Positions 37,482 to 47,730 of a stretch of DNA of 64,000 nucleotides are shown in pieces. The notes below the pieces were generated by a model. The model did not search any database, was not told the origin of the DNA, and was given only the letters and a program-made list of their open reading frames with translations. The stretch lies in the NCBI GenBank assembly GCA_034190295.1, contig JAXHSW010000006.1, forward strand, positions 37,138 to 101,137, read 5' to 3'. Source of the DNA: Okeania sp034190295 (GTDB lineage Bacteria; Cyanobacteriota; Cyanobacteriia; Cyanobacteriales; Microcoleaceae). The position numbers and the translations under genes were made by a program. Within the stretch, counting starts at the first letter, position 1; each line of letters opens with the position of its first letter.

Positions 37482-38757
37482 ATGTATCTGACCCAAAAGA
37501 ACAAAATTAGAAACCTGTCTAACCAGCAATTTGCAGCCTTAAAGCAATTGTGCAGATTGTCCAAAAATATTTACAATGTGGGGCTTTATTCTGTACGACA
37601 GTTCTATTTTTCTGAGGGCGGATATCTTAGATATGAATCAAATTACCATTACTGCAAAGATAACGAAAATTATCAACTGCTTCAAACCGATATTGCACAG
37701 CAAACTTTAAAAGTTGTAGATAGGTCTTTTAAGTCGTTTTTCAACTTAATCCAGAAAGCTAAAGAAAGTCTATATCGTTGGGAACAAATACGATTACCTA
37801 GATACCTCAAAAAAGAAGGGTATTTTCCTTTAAAAATACCTCGAATTAAGGTGAAAAATGGCTACTTTAATATTCCAATGTCTAGGAAATTCAAGGCTGA
37901 ATATGGTGCAGTTAAAATTCCCTTTCCCGAAAGATTAGTAGGTAAAAATCTGAAGGAAGTTAGAATAATTCCTAGATATAATGCTAGGTTTTTTGAAGTA
38001 GAATTTATTATAGAAGAGAAACCACAAACAGTAGTAAAATCTGACAATGTACTAGCAATAGACTTGGGGTTAAACAATCTAGCAACTTGTGTATCAAACA
38101 CTGGGTCATCGTTTATTTTAGACGGTAGAAAACTGAAATCAATCAACCAGTGGTACAATAAGGAAAATTCGCTTATTCCAGTCTATAAAAGATAGACAAG
38201 GCATCAAAGGTTTAACGAAAAAGCAAATTAGCATCACAGTAAATCGGAATAATAAAGTTAGAGATTACCTGAATAAAGCAGCTAGATATTTAATCAACTG
38301 GTGTAGAGAAAACCAAATATCTACTATTGTTATTGGTGTAAATCCAGGAATCAAACAAAGTATCAATTTAGGTAAAAAAATTAACCAAAAATTTGTACAA
38401 ATACCACACCATAGTTTCATATTTAAGCTCAAAGCTATGTGTGATAGATATGGGTTAACCTATTTAGAGCAAGAGGAATCTTATACTTCCAAGGCTAGTT
38501 TTTTAGATGGCGATCGGATACCTGTTTACAATGCTGATAATCCAAGCAAATATAGTTTTAGTGGTCAACGAGTTAAACGCGGTTTATACAAAACTAAGCA
38601 AGGAAAATTGATCAATGCAGACTGTAATGGAGCTGCCAACATTGGAGTCAAAAGTAACCTGAATGGGTTTACCCCGGACAGAGTAGAGGCATCTTTGGCT
38701 ATGCCATTAAGGGTAAAATTTGACGTGGCTTTAGCCCGTCAAATTTTTTCCTCTTAA
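37482..38757 (+). pseudogene. TnpB (IS200/IS605 OrfB) nuclease gene with one frameshift
   Basis: The first part (MYLTQKNKIRNLSNQQ... to KSINQWYNKE) runs into a stop at 38193. Reading continues in another frame (RLFQSIKDRQGIKGLTKKQIS... to the end). One extra base at about 38164-38169 (GGAAAATTCG) accounts for the break. RuvC-type residues are visible: Asp in LAIDLGLNNLA, Glu near YLEQEESYTS, and Asp in NADCNGAANIG. The Cys4 zinc knuckle is replaced by SKASFLDGDRIPVYN. TnpB proteins are RNA-guided nucleases that use an RNA from the element's right end. No TnpA is present. It is broken unless the shift is a sequencing error. Confidence 0.88.
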
Positions 38758-38761
38758 GAAT

Positions 38762-38782
38762 CCACGCGGATTTATCCCGTGG
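38762..38782 (+). other. Right-end hairpin of the TnpB element
   Basis: CCACGCGGAT-TT-ATCCCGTGG folds with one bulge, just after the tnpB stop. In this family the right end also encodes the guide RNA scaffold. Confidence 0.5.
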
Positions 38783-38909
38783 AGTGTCAAAATAGGGTTC
38801 ATACCAAATCCGGTTATTTTTAGGCTGACTATAGAACCCATTTGCTATCTTTTCCGAAAAAGGTTATTCATAATAAGTAGCGATCGCCAATTATAATAAC
38901 CAAGGACAA

Positions 38910-39056
38910 AGTTAATTCAACTTAAATGCGGCGATAAATATAAAAAATAGGGCGGTAGGGCATTCCGTTCTTAAAGCACGCGCTTGTCCGATGCAATGGC
39001 AGGACTGCGAAACGAGAAGCCCACACTATAGCGTCAGCTTAGTGTGGGAGTATGTC
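38910..39056 (+). mobile_element. Solo TnpB 3' end plus right-end module
   Basis: Begins with the last codons of a second TnpB (TTAAATGCGGCGATAAATAT, which reads LNAAIN), then ATAGGGCGGTAGGGC, and ends with the stem CCCACACTA...TAGTGTGGG and AGTATGTCAC. The same module of about 110 bases occurs at 55228-55336 and 63327-63438, so it is a conserved right end, orphaned here. Confidence 0.75.
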
Positions 39057-39090
39057 ACTTTCTACAAATGCTCAAAGCCTCCAAAGGAAA

Positions 39091-40896
39091 TTAATCTAAT
39101 CGCAACACTGCCATAAAAGCTTCTTGTGGTACATCAACTGTACCTAATGACTTCATTCGTTTTTTACCTTTTGCCTGTTTTTGCAGTAATTTTTTCTTAC
39201 GACTAATATCCCCACCGTAACACTTAGCCAAAACATCTTTCCGTAAAGCAGGAATATGTTCGCTAGCAATAACTTTAGAACCAATAGATGCTTGAATTGG
39301 TACTTTAAATTGATGGCGAGGAATTAATTCTTTCAACTTTTCTGCCAATGCACGACCTACCCCATAAGCTTTATCCTTATGCACAATTACAGCTAAAGCA
39401 TCCACTGGTTCAGCATTAATCATAATATCCAGCTTCACCAGAGGATTTTCACGATAACCTATAAGATGATATTCCATACTCGCATAACCACGAGACCGAG
39501 ATTTCATTTGGTCAAAAAAGTCTGTCACTACTTCTGCCAAAGGAATTTCATATATTAAAGTAGTTCTCCCCCTAGCCAGATACTTCATATCCTTAAATAT
39601 CCCACGTCGTGATTGACCCAACTCCATTAATGTCCCCACATATTCTTCTGGAGTAATCATTTCTACCTGGACATAAGGTTCTTCAATTTTTTCTCGGAGA
39701 TTAGGGTCTGGTAGTAAATTTGGATTATCTACCAAAATCACTTCCTCTTTGCTAGTAGTTACTTGATAAACTACTGATGGAGAAGTAACAATTAAATCTA
39801 AGTTATATTCTCGCTCCAATCTTTCCTGGACAATTTCCATATGCAGCAACCCTAAAAAACCACATCGAAACCCAAAACCCATTGCACTTGATGTTTCTGC
39901 TTCATAAGATAAAGCTGCATCATTGAGTTTGAGTCTGTCTAGAGCTTCTCGTAAATCGGGAAATTGGTCAGCATCAGTGGGAAATAAGCCACAAAAGACC
40001 ATAGGTTTAGCTTCTGTATAACCAGGTAGAGGAGCCTGAGCTTGTTTCTTGGCTAGAGTAATTGTATCTCCCACCCTCGCATCTTCCACAGCTTTGATCG
40101 CTGCTCCTAAATAACCTACCTCTCCTGCGTGAAGCTCTTGTACTGGTTTTTGAGTAGGGGAAAGAACTCCCAATTCATCTATTTCATATTCCTTTCCCGA
40201 TGCCATAAGTCGGATACGATCGCCCTTAGCAATAGTCCCATCCATGACCCGGAAATATACAATTACCCCTCGATATGGGTCATAATAACTATCAAATATC
40301 AGAGCCCGTAATTTTTCATCAATAGTATCTTGTGGTGGTGGTACTAATTTAACAATTGATTCGAGAATTTCCGGAATTCCTATTCCTTCTTTGGCAGATG
40401 CTAAAATTGCCCCCGAACAATCTAGGCCAATTATTTCCTCTATCTCTTGTTTAACTCTATCTGGTTCTGCTCCAGGAAGGTCAATTTTATTTAAGACCGG
40501 AATAATTTCTAGGTTATGCTCCAAAGCTAAGTAGACATTCGCTAAAGTCTGAGCTTCTACTCCTTGGGAAGCATCTACCACCAATAAAGCACCTTCACAA
40601 GCTGCCAGAGAGCGCGACACCTCATAAGAAAAGTCAACATGACCAGGGGTATCTATGAGATTTAATACATATTCTTCTCCATTTTCAGCACGATAATTCA
40701 TTCGGGCCGCTTGTAGCTTAATTGTGATACCACGCTCCCTTTCTAAGTCCATTGTGTCTAGGAACTGCTCCTTCATTTCACGGTCTTCCACAGTGCCAGT
40801 TGCTTGTAAGAGGCGATCGGCTAAAGTTGATTTTCCATGATCTATATGGGCAATAATTGAAAAGTTACGAATGTGAGATACAGGAACTTTTGTCAT
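39091..40896 (-). CDS. lepA: Elongation factor 4 (LepA)
   Basis: 601 residues, full length. GTPase motifs: AHIDHGKST (G1), RGITIKLQA (G2), DTPGH (G3), NKID (G4) and ASAKEGIG (G5). EF-G-like domains follow and a LepA C-terminal domain with KCYGGDISRKKKLLQKQAKGKKRMK, a hallmark of the family. It is a ribosome-bound GTPase thought to back-translocate or assist stalled ribosomes. It stands alone, with a solo TnpB end directly downstream. Start ATG at 40896. Confidence 0.98.
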   Translation of the reverse strand: MTKVPVSHIRNFSIIAHIDHGKSTLADRLLQATGTVEDREMKEQFLDTMDLERERGITIKLQAARMNYRAENGEEYVLNLIDTPGHVDFSYEVSRSLAACEGALLVVDASQGVEAQTLANVYLALEHNLEIIPVLNKIDLPGAEPDRVKQEIEEIIGLDCSGAILASAKEGIGIPEILESIVKLVPPPQDTIDEKLRALIFDSYYDPYRGVIVYFRVMDGTIAKGDRIRLMASGKEYEIDELGVLSPTQKPVQELHAGEVGYLGAAIKAVEDARVGDTITLAKKQAQAPLPGYTEAKPMVFCGLFPTDADQFPDLREALDRLKLNDAALSYEAETSSAMGFGFRCGFLGLLHMEIVQERLEREYNLDLIVTSPSVVYQVTTSKEEVILVDNPNLLPDPNLREKIEEPYVQVEMITPEEYVGTLMELGQSRRGIFKDMKYLARGRTTLIYEIPLAEVVTDFFDQMKSRSRGYASMEYHLIGYRENPLVKLDIMINAEPVDALAVIVHKDKAYGVGRALAEKLKELIPRHQFKVPIQASIGSKVIASEHIPALRKDVLAKCYGGDISRKKKLLQKQAKGKKRMKSLGTVDVPQEAFMAVLRLD

Positions 40897-41519
40897 ATTT
40901 TTGTTAATAATTTGAAATGCCTAATTTTTTTTATAGTCTTGGCACAATACTAATCTATCTATAATTCTTAACATATTTTAATCCTGAAGATTTTTAAGCT
41001 TTAGTCTTACTTAATTTAGGTTCTAGTCTGAATTGTTTCCTGATTAAAAAAGAAATTTCTATGATTAATCTTGCCTAATATCGGGACTAAACTCAGAGAT
41101 ATTCTATTTCTATTTCTATATCAAATAAAAACTTTTCTATCTAAAATGGAGCGAGAGGACTCCCTGTATAATATCCGATTTACCGGGAGATAAATCACGT
41201 AGTAGTGTAATAATAGAATATCAAAACACAAAGAAAAAGAAATCGTGTCATCTTTCTCCCTACTTTTGAGTCATCCCATAAGGTTGCCAAGTCAGGGAAA
41301 AAGAAACGTAGGTTAAACTCCTCCGTCAGTTCGCCAAATGCTAAATTGGGCACAAATCACGTTTCAAACAAACTCTTAAGTTCCACACTTTAAAATAAGG
41401 GGCAACCGTAATAGATGTGACTGAGGAGTATACATCTAAAACTTGTACGATCGGGTGGTCATCTTCACCAAAACTTAGGAGGCTCAAAGCATTTCAAATG
41501 TCCACATCATGGCCAATCA
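40897..41519. other. Upstream region of lepA, no gene seen
   Basis: About 620 bases without a recognisable gene or RNA. GGAGG at about 41478 lies upstream of a short possible frame at 41520. Confidence 0.4.
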
Positions 41520-41705
41520 ATGCCGAGAGATTGGAATGGTGCTTTGGGGATATTCCTCAAAGCATTGCGATCTACCCCCTACGTTGATGGTTCTGCCGTC
41601 ACGTTGCTATGGTTTTCCCTACTTTTGCAGGAAATTGCCGGGGTTGATGTATCTGAGCTTGAGAAAATTCACTCACTTCCAGGAGTGGAGTATGTCAACA
41701 TATAA
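41520..41705 (+). CDS. Possible small protein, uncertain
   Basis: A 61-codon frame (MPRDWNGALGIFLKALRS..., ending LPGVEYVNI) precedes the CcdA-like gene by 38 bases on the same strand. Composition is protein-like, with an amphipathic LEKIHSLPG segment, but no family is recognised and no good ribosome site is seen. An overlapping frame at 41509 is less protein-like. It could be the remnant of a longer gene. Confidence 0.3.
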   Translation: MPRDWNGALGIFLKALRSTPYVDGSAVTLLWFSLLLQEIAGVDVSELEKIHSLPGVEYVNI

Positions 41706-41742
41706 TTAAAGTAGCTTTTCTAGATTTTAAAATTGTCTTGCC

Positions 41743-41970
41743 ATGAATCACCCTGAAGTTAATCAGTCGAAACTGCCAGAAAAAGTAGAATTATCTATAA
41801 ACATAGATTCTAGATTATTAGACCAAGTTCAACATTTGACAAATGACCCAAGTAAGGTCATAGAAAGCGCCCTTCGTCAGTGGTTGAGAGGAGGACTTCC
41901 AGAAGATGAATTAGCCCTAACACTTCAAAGAAACCCCCCTATTCCACCAAGAGGAGAATGGAACGATTAA
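41743..41970 (+). CDS. CcdA/ribbon-helix-helix-like antitoxin
   Basis: 75 residues. LPEKVELSINIDSRLLDQVQHLTNDPSKVIESALRQWL has the beta-strand/helix/helix pattern of ribbon-helix-helix (CcdA/CopG-type) DNA-binding antitoxins. The C-terminal tail (PEDELALTLQRNPPIPPRGEWND) is the kind of flexible region that wraps a toxin. No CcdB-like toxin follows within 500 bases, so it is an orphan or a stand-alone regulator. Confidence 0.65.
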   Translation: MNHPEVNQSKLPEKVELSINIDSRLLDQVQHLTNDPSKVIESALRQWLRGGLPEDELALTLQRNPPIPPRGEWND

Positions 41971-42196
41971 TATTTGTATATTATCACTTGAGATTTTTGG
42001 AAAAGCTGATAGAGCTTAATAGTTTGCGATGTAAAGCTACTAATTATGCTACAATCTGACAAACAGAGTGGTCAGGAATGCAAAACTAGAACGCACTTAT
42101 GGCCACTATTCTGAGAAGTCACCGCTAGCCCAGGCAACGCTAGAAGCTTTGTGTTTAACCGACAACCAAGGTAAAATAAGTATTAAACAATTAATT

Positions 42197-42296
42197 ATTA
42201 CCTCTCTTTGAAAAGAAGAGGATCGACGTGGAGCGTGAATTTTTTTTCTTTTTTCTCCTTTAAAGGAGATGCTTTAAACCTTAATTATTCGGTAAA
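42197..42296 (+). repeat. Dispersed repeat family B, copy 5
   Basis: ATTACCTCTCTTTGAAAAG, CTCCTTTAAAGGAGATGC and CCTTAATTATTCGGTAAAA. Confidence 0.85.
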
Positions 42297-42483
42297 AGTG
42301 TTTACAAGATTTTCTTATAGAGATTAGGAAAGACCCACTCAGTAGATAATTTTGTTCTACTGTGCATTGTTAATAACTGCTAGCAAAAGAGTATAGGTTA
42401 AGTATAGATAGTATTTGAAATAACCAAAGCAAGTTGGGGTAGTTAATTTGAGTTTGGAAACTACAAACAACAAAAATTAAAGA

Positions 42484-42957
42484 ATGTCAAAATACACTCC
42501 TTTGGGTGTGAGTTATTATTCTTTGCTTGGACTCCATCCCAAAGCATCTAATCAGGAAATTAGAAGAGCATATCGAGAACTAAGTAAACGCTATCATCCA
42601 GATACTACAGAGATGCCAAAGGCGATCGCTACGGCAAAATTTCAGCAAATTAATGAAGCTTATGCTACCCTCGTTAACTCAGAAAAAAGATTAGAGTACG
42701 ACCAAAAAATTAGGCGTTTATATGTAGATAATTTGAGTCAAAGAGTTAATTTTAATTATAGAAATTCCTCTGCCTATTTAGAACCTCAAGACAGACCATT
42801 ATCTGCTGGTGAATTATTTGCTTTATTGATTATGGGTATAACTTTAATTGGTTGTTTGTTGATAGCTATTACTATTGGTCTCATGCGTCCAGAGGTAACT
42901 ATCCAACCTATTGAACCACCAGGAAATCAAGTCATAGAAATAACACATTCATTATAG
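42484..42957 (+). CDS. DnaJ-domain membrane protein
   Basis: 157 residues. The N-terminal J domain (about 10-80) has YYSLLGLHPKASNQEIRRAYRELSK-type helices, the HPD motif in RYHPDTTE and FQQINEAYATL. A single membrane helix (LFALLIMGITLIGCLLIAITIGLM) lies near the C-terminus. J domains stimulate Hsp70 ATPase, so this would recruit DnaK to the membrane. The DUF3143 gene follows on the same strand; these two are often neighbours in cyanobacteria, though here 900 bases of repeats intervene. Confidence 0.9.
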   Translation: MSKYTPLGVSYYSLLGLHPKASNQEIRRAYRELSKRYHPDTTEMPKAIATAKFQQINEAYATLVNSEKRLEYDQKIRRLYVDNLSQRVNFNYRNSSAYLEPQDRPLSAGELFALLIMGITLIGCLLIAITIGLMRPEVTIQPIEPPGNQVIEITHSL

Positions 42958-43856
42958 CTTTATAGCATAAGGAAGAAGGAAGAATTCTTATGTTGTCTGA
43001 GTTTTAAGCTTTCGATCTTCCTAAGCTTTCCTTCGACTGATTCCATGTTTATATCATGTCCGGATAAGAGCGCGATAGAACGACCTTCCGCTCCGCGTTA
43101 ACGCAGTTTTGCGCCAGCGAACAAAAAACTTCCTCCTTTTCCTCCTCTGATTTCTTGCTTCTTTCTTCCCCTCCCAGGAGGGGTTAGGGGTGGGTTCTCC
43201 ACGGTCGGGGTCCGCGGGTGGCTAGACTCCTAAGGAGGTCTTCCTCCGTCATTTTATCAAAATAACATGGGTCGCGCCACCCCGCCTTTTAAGGCGAAAT
43301 ATTTTTGGAGCGGGGCTCAAATCCCCTACTTCCCCTCCAGGGAGGGGCTAGGGGTGGGTACACTTGCTGACTTGCAGACTTGCTGACTTCTAACTTCCTT
43401 AACATTTCCCTTATGGGTTTAATACCCCACCGTCACCCGCGGTGTTCAAAATTGTTTGGGTTAGAATCCATAAGCAATTTTTTCTCCTGACTCCTGATGA
43501 AGTCCTCCTGACTCCTTCTTCAATTATAAATAATCAACCGGACATAATATTAGTAATAGCCAAAGATCGCGGTTCCTTGGCAGTTATAGAAACAAAAATT
43601 AAATATCATTCAGCAGGCCACGGAACTCGGAGCATTGTATGAACCCTGGAAACGCTCTGCTATCAACTGCATACAAACTGAGAAGTTGTCAGCATTTGAT
43701 TAATTTCTATGATATTATTTTATAAATAACTGGAAAAAGTCAATATATATATTGATATATATTCTAGAAGTGACGTAATTGAATAACTGGAAGGCTTTGT
43801 AAGTTACTAAAATTATTATTAAATCTAAATATTTTTTATTTGTAGACAAAACAAAG
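42958..43856. other. Repeat-rich gap between DnaJ-domain and DUF3143 genes
   Basis: Holds a family C element (43252-43358), a GCGCGATAGAACG...CGTTAACGC motif also seen near 16190, an uninterrupted GGGGTTAGGGGTGGG site near 43184, and non-coding remnants. No gene is seen. Confidence 0.55.
43252..43358 (+). repeat. Dispersed repeat family C, copy 1
   Basis: TTTTATCAAAATAACATGGG, CCCGCCTTTTAAGGCG, AAATATTTTTGGAGC, TCAAATCCCCTACTTCCCC, GGGGCTAGGGGTGGG. Also at 47236 (+), 50893 (-) and partly at 18533. Confidence 0.85.
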
Positions 43857-44129
43857 ATGGATATTCCCAAACCAGATACTCCTTTATATAACCATCCTCT
43901 GCCCAAAATTGAGCAATGGCTCCAAGAAAATGGTTGCCAACAAAATTCTGATAAATTACATTGTTGGTGGGTAGAAAAACCTACCTGGAAAGCAGAATTA
44001 TCACTTGATATCGACCAACTTACCGTGCGCTATGTAGACGCTAGTGCTAATGGTGATGATATTCAACGGTCCTTTAAATATTCTTTGAGTCGCCAAGACC
44101 TAGAAGAGGCAATTTTTTGCGGGCCTTAG
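43857..44129 (+). CDS. DUF3143 family protein
   Basis: 90 residues with the DUF3143 pattern: TPLYNHPLPKIEQWLQENGC, CWWVEKPTWKAELSLDI, VRYVDASANGDDIQRSFKYSLSRQDLEEAIFCGP. The family is cyanobacterial, cytoplasmic and of unknown function. The frame is complete, ending at the family's usual GP terminus. A family A repeat begins immediately after the stop codon, so the insertion just missed the gene. Confidence 0.9.
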   Translation: MDIPKPDTPLYNHPLPKIEQWLQENGCQQNSDKLHCWWVEKPTWKAELSLDIDQLTVRYVDASANGDDIQRSFKYSLSRQDLEEAIFCGP

Positions 44130-44130
44130 C

Positions 44131-44268
44131 CATTTCAGTTATCAGTTATCAGTTATCAGTTATCAGTTATCAGTACCTCTGCAATAAGCAGGCTTGACCT
44201 AGGCGAATATTCTCTTTTTTTTATCCTCTTAAAAGGGGAAGCGCATACCCAAAATTTTTAGGTAAAAT
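44131..44268 (+). repeat. Dispersed repeat family A, copy 5
   Basis: CATTTCAG with five CAGTTAT heptamers, CAGTACCTC, ATCCTCTTAAAAGGGGAAGC and TTTTTAGGTAAAA. Confidence 0.85.
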
Positions 44269-44341
44269 CAACTAAAGGCCATAAAACTAAATTTACGAAT
44301 CAGTAAATATTAGCTTTCTGTATCACTTAAATATGTGTACA

Positions 44342-45088
44342 TCATATTTTGCCAAATCTACGTTGACGTTTCTGATAAGCAAATAAGGCACGATGAAATT
44401 CTGAACGGTTAAAGTCCGGCCAAAATGTTTCAGTAACATAGATTTCTGAATAAGCCATTTGCCACAATAAAAAATTACTAATTCGCATTTCCCCACTGGT
44501 ACGAATTAACAAATCAGGGTGAGAAATTCCAGCAGTATAAAGATATTGCTCAAATAACCCTTCATTAATTTCCTCTGGTTTGAGTAAACCTTTTTGTACC
44601 TGAGAAGCGATCGCTTGACAAGCGTGTACAATCTCCTGACGCCCTCCATAATTAGTAGCCACAGTAAACTTAATCCCCTGATTTTGCTGAGTCATTTCCA
44701 TTGAATGTTTAATCTCAGCTTGTAAAGATAGAGGTAAAGAACTTAGATTACCAACAAATCTAATTTGAACATCTTCTGCCACCATCTCCTGTAGCTCTTG
44801 ATGTAAAATTCTTTCAAATAAAGTCATCAAAAAATTCACTTCCTCTAGTGGCCTGCCCCAATTTTCACTAGAGAATGCGTAAGCAGTTAATGCTTCTATA
44901 CCCCAATCTCTACTACACCTTAATAGAGCTTTCAGCGCTTCCACCCCACGCCTATGGCCCATAATTCGAGGCAAACCACGGTGTCCCGCCCAGCGGCCAT
45001 TGCCATCCATAATCACAGCTACATGACGAGGCAACTTTTCTGGTTCGAGGTCAACTGGTAAATCTTGTAAGCAAGTTCCTTGATTCAT
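44342..45088 (-). CDS. uppS: Isoprenyl transferase (undecaprenyl diphosphate synthase type)
   Basis: 248 residues from the Met at 45088. PRHVAVIMDGNGRWA carries the diphosphate-binding Asp of cis-prenyltransferases; GHRRG, AFSSENWGRP, NYGGRQEI and DLLIRTSGEMRISNFLLWQ are the other family boxes. It condenses isopentenyl diphosphate onto farnesyl diphosphate to make the C55 carrier for wall and glycan synthesis. Its start overlaps the stop of cdaA as ATGA, indicating translational coupling. An in-frame ATG at 45130 inside cdaA is therefore not needed. Confidence 0.96.
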   Translation of the reverse strand: MNQGTCLQDLPVDLEPEKLPRHVAVIMDGNGRWAGHRGLPRIMGHRRGVEALKALLRCSRDWGIEALTAYAFSSENWGRPLEEVNFLMTLFERILHQELQEMVAEDVQIRFVGNLSSLPLSLQAEIKHSMEMTQQNQGIKFTVATNYGGRQEIVHACQAIASQVQKGLLKPEEINEGLFEQYLYTAGISHPDLLIRTSGEMRISNFLLWQMAYSEIYVTETFWPDFNRSEFHRALFAYQKRQRRFGKI

Positions 45089-46002
45089 CTTTTCTTTCGA
45101 GGAGCTGATGGACTTTGACGAAACACCCATGAAATTAATCTCGATCCTTTCGACCCTATTTGAAATCCAAGATTAACGATGGTGAATGGTTTTGTATTTT
45201 TTTCACTACCTGATAGAAATAGGCGTTGTTCTAATAATTCCTTAAGTTTATTGCTGGTTAAGGGTCGATTTAAAGTCCCTTTTTCGGCCAGAGAAATAGA
45301 ACCAGTTTCTTCAGACACCACTACGCAGAGGCACTTTTCTACTTGTTCTGTAATTCCCATAGCGGCTCGATGACGAGTCCCTAATTGCCTGGAGGCTATT
45401 CTCTCAGAAAGTGGTAGAATCACACCAGCTGAGATGATTTTATGTTCTCTAATTAGGACTGCGCCATCATGTAATAAAGTTTTTGGCTGAAAGATGGTTT
45501 GTAATAGTTCCTTAGAAAGTTCAGCATTTAACTTTACACCAGGTACAGAAAAATCCCTCTCATCTATAGGTCCATCTGTTTCTATGATTAACAAAGCGCC
45601 TATACGATTTTGAGACAGTTGTTTGATCGATTCTACTATTTCATCAATAATGCTATCTGATTCAGGTAAAACTCTGGGATTATGTCCAAACATTTGCAGG
45701 ATTTCTCCCTGTCCCAACTGCTCAAGAAACCTACGGAATTCTGATTGTAATATTACTGCCATGGAAACAGCAGAACCTATAACTAAGCTGTTGAGGGCAA
45801 AACTTAAAAGTCTTAATCCAGCCCAATGACTTAAAGCTGAAGCTAACATTAAGACTATAAACCCTCTTACCATCCATAATGTGCGACGTTCCCCTATGAT
45901 GACAAGCACCATATATATCAAGGCTAGAACCAGTCCGATATCGATACTGTGTACAACCAAGGACTGGACTAAGCCTGGGTCATTACTAAGACCCGATTTC
46001 AT
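45085..46002 (-). CDS. cdaA: Diadenylate cyclase (c-di-AMP synthase)
   Basis: 305 residues. Three N-terminal membrane helices (about residues 18-38, 45-62 and 66-88) precede a DisA_N/DAC domain. The catalytic motifs are DGAVLI (DGA) and GTRHRAAMG (RHR). It joins two ATP into c-di-AMP at the membrane; the messenger controls potassium, osmotic and carbon balance. It is overlapped by uppS (ATGA). In many cyanobacteria lysA lies directly upstream; here lysA is 3.2 kb away, behind dead transposon genes. Confidence 0.95.
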   Translation of the reverse strand: MKSGLSNDPGLVQSLVVHSIDIGLVLALIYMVLVIIGERRTLWMVRGFIVLMLASALSHWAGLRLLSFALNSLVIGSAVSMAVILQSEFRRFLEQLGQGEILQMFGHNPRVLPESDSIIDEIVESIKQLSQNRIGALLIIETDGPIDERDFSVPGVKLNAELSKELLQTIFQPKTLLHDGAVLIREHKIISAGVILPLSERIASRQLGTRHRAAMGITEQVEKCLCVVVSEETGSISLAEKGTLNRPLTSNKLKELLEQRLFLSGSEKNTKPFTIVNLGFQIGSKGSRLISWVFRQSPSAPRKKR

Positions 46003-46229
46003 TGAACTTTAATTATTAATCTAACGGCAACTTTTGATCTGTTTTTTTTATTTAACATTGGTGTCATCAGATAGTTCATAAAAATATAGTCACATAAGAC
46101 ATATCTTTATTTTGCAGGTGTTACCCTGACGCTCGTGAACTACAACACCCTCGCTTCCCATAGTCAAAGACAAAAGGGAGCTGCTTTTTTCGCATTGGTT
46201 TAGAGAACCGTTCAGGTAACTCATTAATT

Positions 46230-47730
46230 AATCCTTTGCAGGCAGTGCAATTGCATTCCTCTTTTTACTCTTTAACCGTGCGAAAGTGACATGATTTTTC
46301 TCACCTTTCTTGTACACTGGAATCAAATCATTATCTATAAAACTTGCTTTTGAGGTATAAGATTCTTCTGTAATTATTACATCTATCCCTACCATTTTTG
46401 CTTTATTAAGATAACATTTCTATTAACCTGTTATATGGGACAGAAACAAAGTATGAAATGTTTCTTTTCCCTAGATTTATCTTCTGCTTCCACTCTTGAT
46501 TGTGGCCGATTATCAAAGTCCCTATTTTCTGAGCGATCGGGGTATTAATAATCAAACGAGACGCAATACGCAAGATCATCATTGATTTTAAATTCTCTTT
46601 TTAACATAAGCTTTTTTAGTCTCAGGCTTGATTGATTTTTACTGAGTTGAGGTTGTAGGAAGTTCTTCACTTTATTATAGTATTGATTGATAGATTTTAA
46701 CGGTCTGCCATTGTAAGCATTCAGCTATTAGCTGTCAGCTATCAGCAACAAGGCTTTTTCCTTAAGGACAGTGTTTAAATTAATATAGACTTTAAGGGCA
46801 AGGGAGCCAACTTTTGTAGTAAGACAATTAAATATTGCTTTGATCCTAAACTAAAAGCAATAGCTGAAGCGCTGATAGCTGACGGCTGAATGCGGGCGCA
46901 TTCCGGAGGAAATGCTTACCTGCCATTTATCGCTCTTGGGTTTGATTCCGGCGCTTATTAAAAGTTAATGTAGCTAAATTGTTTAATCCTATATCAATAC
47001 TGGCACAAAGATTTTTCTCTAACTCGTATTGTTTTTCGCATTTCTCATAAATGACCTCTATTATATTATATAATGGTTAAGTTTAGGGACTAGACGAACT
47101 TGTTTAATTTGTGAAGTAGGTATAATGGTTTTGATCTAAATTCCTGTTTGACTGAGATTAATAATTCCTTGCTTAAGTTACCTTTTGTTGATAGCTTGTG
47201 TGGTATAAACTACAATATTTCTTCCCCTTATTTTATTTTTCTCAAAATAACATGGGTCTAAAATCCCGCCTTTTAAGGCGCAATATTTTTGGAGCTTTTC
47301 TCAAATCCCCTACTTCCCCTCCTGGGAGGGGTTAGGGGTGGGTTATCCACGGTCGGGGCCCGCGGGTGGGTTTGGTTAGGGGTGGGTACACTTGCTGACT
47401 TGCAGATTTGCTGACGCGCGTTAAATCCACCGAAGACGAGGACGAGATTTAAACTTTGATGGACTCTGTTTATAAACTTCGTTTGCTGCTAAAAAGCTTT
47501 TCGGTGTTTCTATCCAGTATCATCAATATTTTTTGAGATACTTTAGCTGGCATTGCTTGATAGTCTGGTTGAGTAGAGAGTGTTTTTTGCAGGTCATAGT
47601 TAGGATAGATTTGTTTTTTCAAATATCCAAGACTGACGAACTAAATAATTAGCATCAGTTTAAGAGATTTTTAGACAAGAAACATAGTCTGTCAATTTCA
47701 GAATAAAACTGATGATTTTTTGTATGGGAT
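46230..47730 (-). pseudogene. Dead TnpB gene broken by two repeat insertions
   Basis: Minus-strand fragments follow TnpB order: EIDRLCFLSKN and ANYLVRQS near 47650-47720; AKVSQKILMILDRN near 47520; VVYTTQAINK near 47200; the RuvC region ASIDIGLNNLATL near 47000; GRPLKSINQYYNK near 46700; and EESYTSKASFIDNDLIPVYKK near 46330. They are separated by stops, by a family C repeat (47236-47343) and by a second repeat region at about 46730-46920. The protein was close to the TnpB at 37482 (shared SYTSKASF-type segment). It sits between lysA and cdaA. Confidence 0.82.
47236..47343 (+). repeat. Dispersed repeat family C, copy 2, inside dead tnpB
   Basis: CTCAAAATAACATGGG, CCCGCCTTTTAAGGCG and TCAAATCCCCTACTTCCCC. 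It separates two TnpB coding fragments on the minus strand. Confidence 0.85.

Noticed and set aside
37862..38158. 98-codon minus-strand frame inside tnpB
   Set aside because: Antisense shadow of the TnpB coding sequence.
43442..43642. 66-codon frame before the DUF3143 gene
   Set aside because: No homology is recognised; it begins in repeat-derived CTGACTCCTGA sequence and resembles intergenic remnants.
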